This document shows, piece by piece, positions 62,581-64,000 of a stretch of DNA of 64,000 bases. Location: positions 122,049 through 186,048 of the forward strand of contig NZ_JAEKIA010000004.1 in assembly GCF_016405145.1 (NCBI RefSeq). Direction: 5' to 3'. The notes below the pieces were generated by a model. It saw nothing but the letters and a program-made list of their open reading frames with translations, searched no databases and had not been told where the DNA came from. Position 1 is the stretch's first letter. Every line of letters begins with the position of its first letter. Source of the stretch: Schaalia cardiffensis (GTDB taxonomy: Bacteria; Actinomycetota; Actinomycetes; Actinomycetales; Actinomycetaceae). A program made the position numbers and the translations under genes.

Positions 62581-62976
62581 ATGTGCGCTGTTTCTTCTGT
62601 TAAGGCTCCGCAGCCGCCAGGGGAAATGAACTATCCACCGGTTCAGTACCTAGTGACGCGGCTCAGTTCCGCAGCATCCAAGTGGAAGCGGGTTCAATGC
62701 GTAGGCGGAAGTGCGGTAGTCCCTGACGGGCTTAGTAGCGTCTAAGGGGAAACGCGAGTTCAGTGTAGGCGGGAGTCTCGTTTTGCTGTGGAGCGAAGGG
62801 TTCAAGGAGACCTCTGCCGAGCTTGCGAGCCGCTTCTTCTTGCGGGCTTGTGCCTGGTGCGCTGGGGGCATGGGTGCATTCAAAGACCTATGTCAACGCA
62901 TGGAACACCTTGTGCCCACTGCGCTAATGGGCAAGGGAAGCTCACGTCCCTGCCGTTTCGGCCTTCGTACCCTCTG

Positions 62977-63136
62977 CTCGGCGCGCTAGGGCCAGGGGAC
63001 TTGCTTTGGCGAAGAGCGGGATCATAAGGGTTTCTTCTCGGCGTGCTAGGGGCAGGGGACTTGCTTTGGCGAAGAACGGGATCATAAGTGCTTCTGCCCG
63101 CTGCGCTAGCGGCCAGGCTACCGCTTGACTGAAGAA
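62977..63136. repeat. 60-bp direct repeats, two full units and a partial third
   Basis: Units 62977-63036 and 63037-63096 match at nearly all positions; the shared core includes CAGGGGACTTGCTTTGGCGA. A diverged third unit runs from 63097 to about 63136. As the period is a multiple of three, the minus strand can encode a 20-residue repeat (around LMIPLFAKASPLALARR), but no start signal or family supports a gene. Confidence 0.85.
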
Positions 63137-63710
63137 GCATTCTCTGGCGTGTCGCTCGGGCTTGAAAAGGGGAGTGCTGTGCCTGCTAGTTGCGGGGTCT
63201 CCATCTTTTTCACGGACAGCGCCCAAACCCCACCCCGAAGACTCACTACGACACTGTGAGGAGCAACACTGGGTGCAGGGCGCTTGGTCGACCCCAGTCA
63301 TGATCTCAACGTTCTCCTTTCCGACTCACCTCCGCCGAGAGCACAATCGGGGTTGTTGTGCGCGATTGGAGGCTGGGTTGCTGGCCCCTTAAGGGGGTTT
63401 CGGCGGTGCGCGTCACCTTCCAATTCTGTCGAAAGCACAATCGGGGTACGCGAACAGGGCGAATGCTGCTCGGGGATGGCTGAGCCCGGCGGAGAGCACT
63501 TAGGGGCGGTCAAGCATCTGTGTTGGTGCCTGAAGGACGAGGGCGGGGGAAAATCGTGCTGAGAGCAGGGAATCGATGGGATCCGCTTGGGACGCTTCGA
63601 GCATCGCCCTTCGGGAGGGGCGGTACCGATTGGATAGTAGGCGTGGTGTGAACCACCTTCGCCAGATTTGCCAAGATCGAGGCTGCTCGGCCATACTTGT
63701 CAGGTCGCAA

Positions 63711-63782
63711 TCCCGCGTAGCTCAACGGCAGAGCATCCGACTGTTAATCGGACGGTTACTGGTTCGAATCCAGTCGCGGGAG
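63711..63782 (+). tRNA. tRNA-Asn (GTT)
   Basis: Acceptor arms TCCCGCG (63711-63717) and CGCGGGA (63775-63781), anticodon stem TCCGA/TCGGA with loop CTGTTAA giving GTT, and T-arm CTGGTTCGAATCCAG. 72 bases; no encoded CCA. Confidence 0.95.
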
Positions 63783-63788
63783 CGTAAA

Positions 63789-63816
63789 GAGCCCGGTCAT
63801 CACAGATGGCCGGGCT
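63789..63816 (+). terminator. Terminator after tRNA-Asn
   Basis: GAGCCCGGTCAT (63789-63800) pairs with ATGGCCGGGCTC (63805-63816; one mismatch-free stem apart from T-G) around CACAG. A T-run appears only 12 bases later (GTGTTTTC). Confidence 0.7.
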
Positions 63817-63853
63817 CAACTCGTGTTTTCCCCGTTGCCGTGTCGAGATCTAT

Positions 63854-63893
63854 GGGTTACCGGCAGGAAAGTGGGGTTACCGGCAGGAAAGTG
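63854..63893. repeat. Exact 20-bp tandem duplication near the right edge
   Basis: GGGTTACCGGCAGGAAAGTG occurs twice directly adjacent (63854-63873, 63874-63893). It lies just beyond the stop codon of the minus-strand partial frame and after tRNA-Asn, a common insertion site. Confidence 0.88.
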
Positions 63894-63920
63894 TGGCATC
63901 GCTCGGGCGTGTCGTGGGGG

Positions 63921-64000
63921 TTATGTGCGTCCGGCCCAGCCTTTTCGGGTGTGGAAGCCGGTGTCGGGGCTGTAGGCGTTGTCGTAGTGTGTGGGCCCGT
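63921..64000 (-). CDS. 3' end of an unidentified minus-strand gene, possibly a mobile-element protein
   Basis: The last 26 codons before a TAA (63921-63923) read GPTHYDNAYSPDTGFHTRKG and WAGRT on the minus strand. The start is outside the window. The composition looks like protein, and the position next to tRNA-Asn with a tandem repeat directly after the stop suggests an inserted element such as a transposase. I do not recognise the family with certainty from so short a stretch. Confidence 0.35.
   Translation of the reverse strand, partial: GPTHYDNAYSPDTGFHTRKGWAGRT

Larger units (their letters stand above)
62475..63710. other. 1.2-kb gene-poor region between rplL and tRNA-Asn
   Basis: After two hairpins near rplL, no coding stretch could be supported, although short frames are open on both strands. 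The region includes two units of a 60-bp direct repeat with a partial third (62977-63136) and two copies of AGCACAATCGGGGT (about 63340 and 63433). In many actinobacteria rpoB follows rplL; it does not here within the window. Confidence 0.5.

Noticed and set aside
62977..63136. A coding gene for a 20-residue repeat protein
   Set aside because: The frame is open on the minus strand but lacks a ribosome site, recognisable domain or plausible codon pattern; reported only as DNA repeats.

Overview
This 64-kb window is a GC-rich actinobacterial chromosome segment. An actinobacterial ribosomal protein bS22, menaquinone genes (no ubiquinone genes), a 14-gene nuo operon and the tRNA-Trp/secE/nusG/rplK/rplA order all point that way. 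The compact gene style and the sialic acid locus suggest a host-associated member of the Actinomycetaceae (Actinomyces/Schaalia type). That family assignment is inference; no 16S gene is present.

Left part (1-18.1 kb): a KtrA/KtrB potassium uptake pair on the minus strand, a small excisionase-type HTH gene, the bS22 gene and a histidine phosphatase. A dispersed menaquinone set follows: menA, menE and menB on the minus strand, menC-menD on the plus strand, menF on the minus strand, then menG and a geranylgeranyl-reductase-family gene (MenJ candidate) on the plus strand. An HtrA protease gene and a frame-broken relic resembling a family-42 glycosidase lie among them. menH is not in the window.

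Middle (18.2-38.8 kb): nuoA to nuoN, mostly joined by 1-8 bp overlaps, encodes the 14-subunit NADH:menaquinone oxidoreductase. It runs with a 4-bp overlap into a polyprenyl diphosphate synthase that probably makes the menaquinone side chain. Quinone synthesis and the main quinone-reducing enzyme are therefore encoded side by side. An adrenodoxin-reductase-type FprA, HtpX and a YajQ-family protein follow.

Right part (38.9-64 kb): tRNA-Tyr, tRNA-Thr, tRNA-Met and rpmG lead into a sialic acid block. It holds a divergent GntR/FCD regulator with a TTGTCAGACAA-type operator, an oligopeptide-class ABC transporter with a fused permease-ATPase, nanA, nanK, nanE, a two-part esterase and nagB. Together they would import sialic acid and convert it to fructose-6-phosphate. 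galE, murB, adenosine deaminase, a lipase-type hydrolase and an aminotransferase follow. The window then returns to core genes: tRNA-Trp, secE, nusG, rplK, rplA, rplJ, rplL and tRNA-Asn. Two gene-poor spacers (60.5-61.5 kb and 62.5-63.7 kb) carry direct repeats with an exact 60-bp period. At the right edge is an exact 20-bp tandem repeat and the tail of an unidentified minus-strand reading frame, possibly a mobile element.

No CRISPR array, prophage, defence cassette or complete insertion sequence was seen. The most distinctive observations are a NuoG that has lost the ligands of the N7 iron-sulfur cluster, the two-part esterase inside the sialic acid locus, the operator overlapping the regulator's annotated start, and the 60-bp-period repeats.
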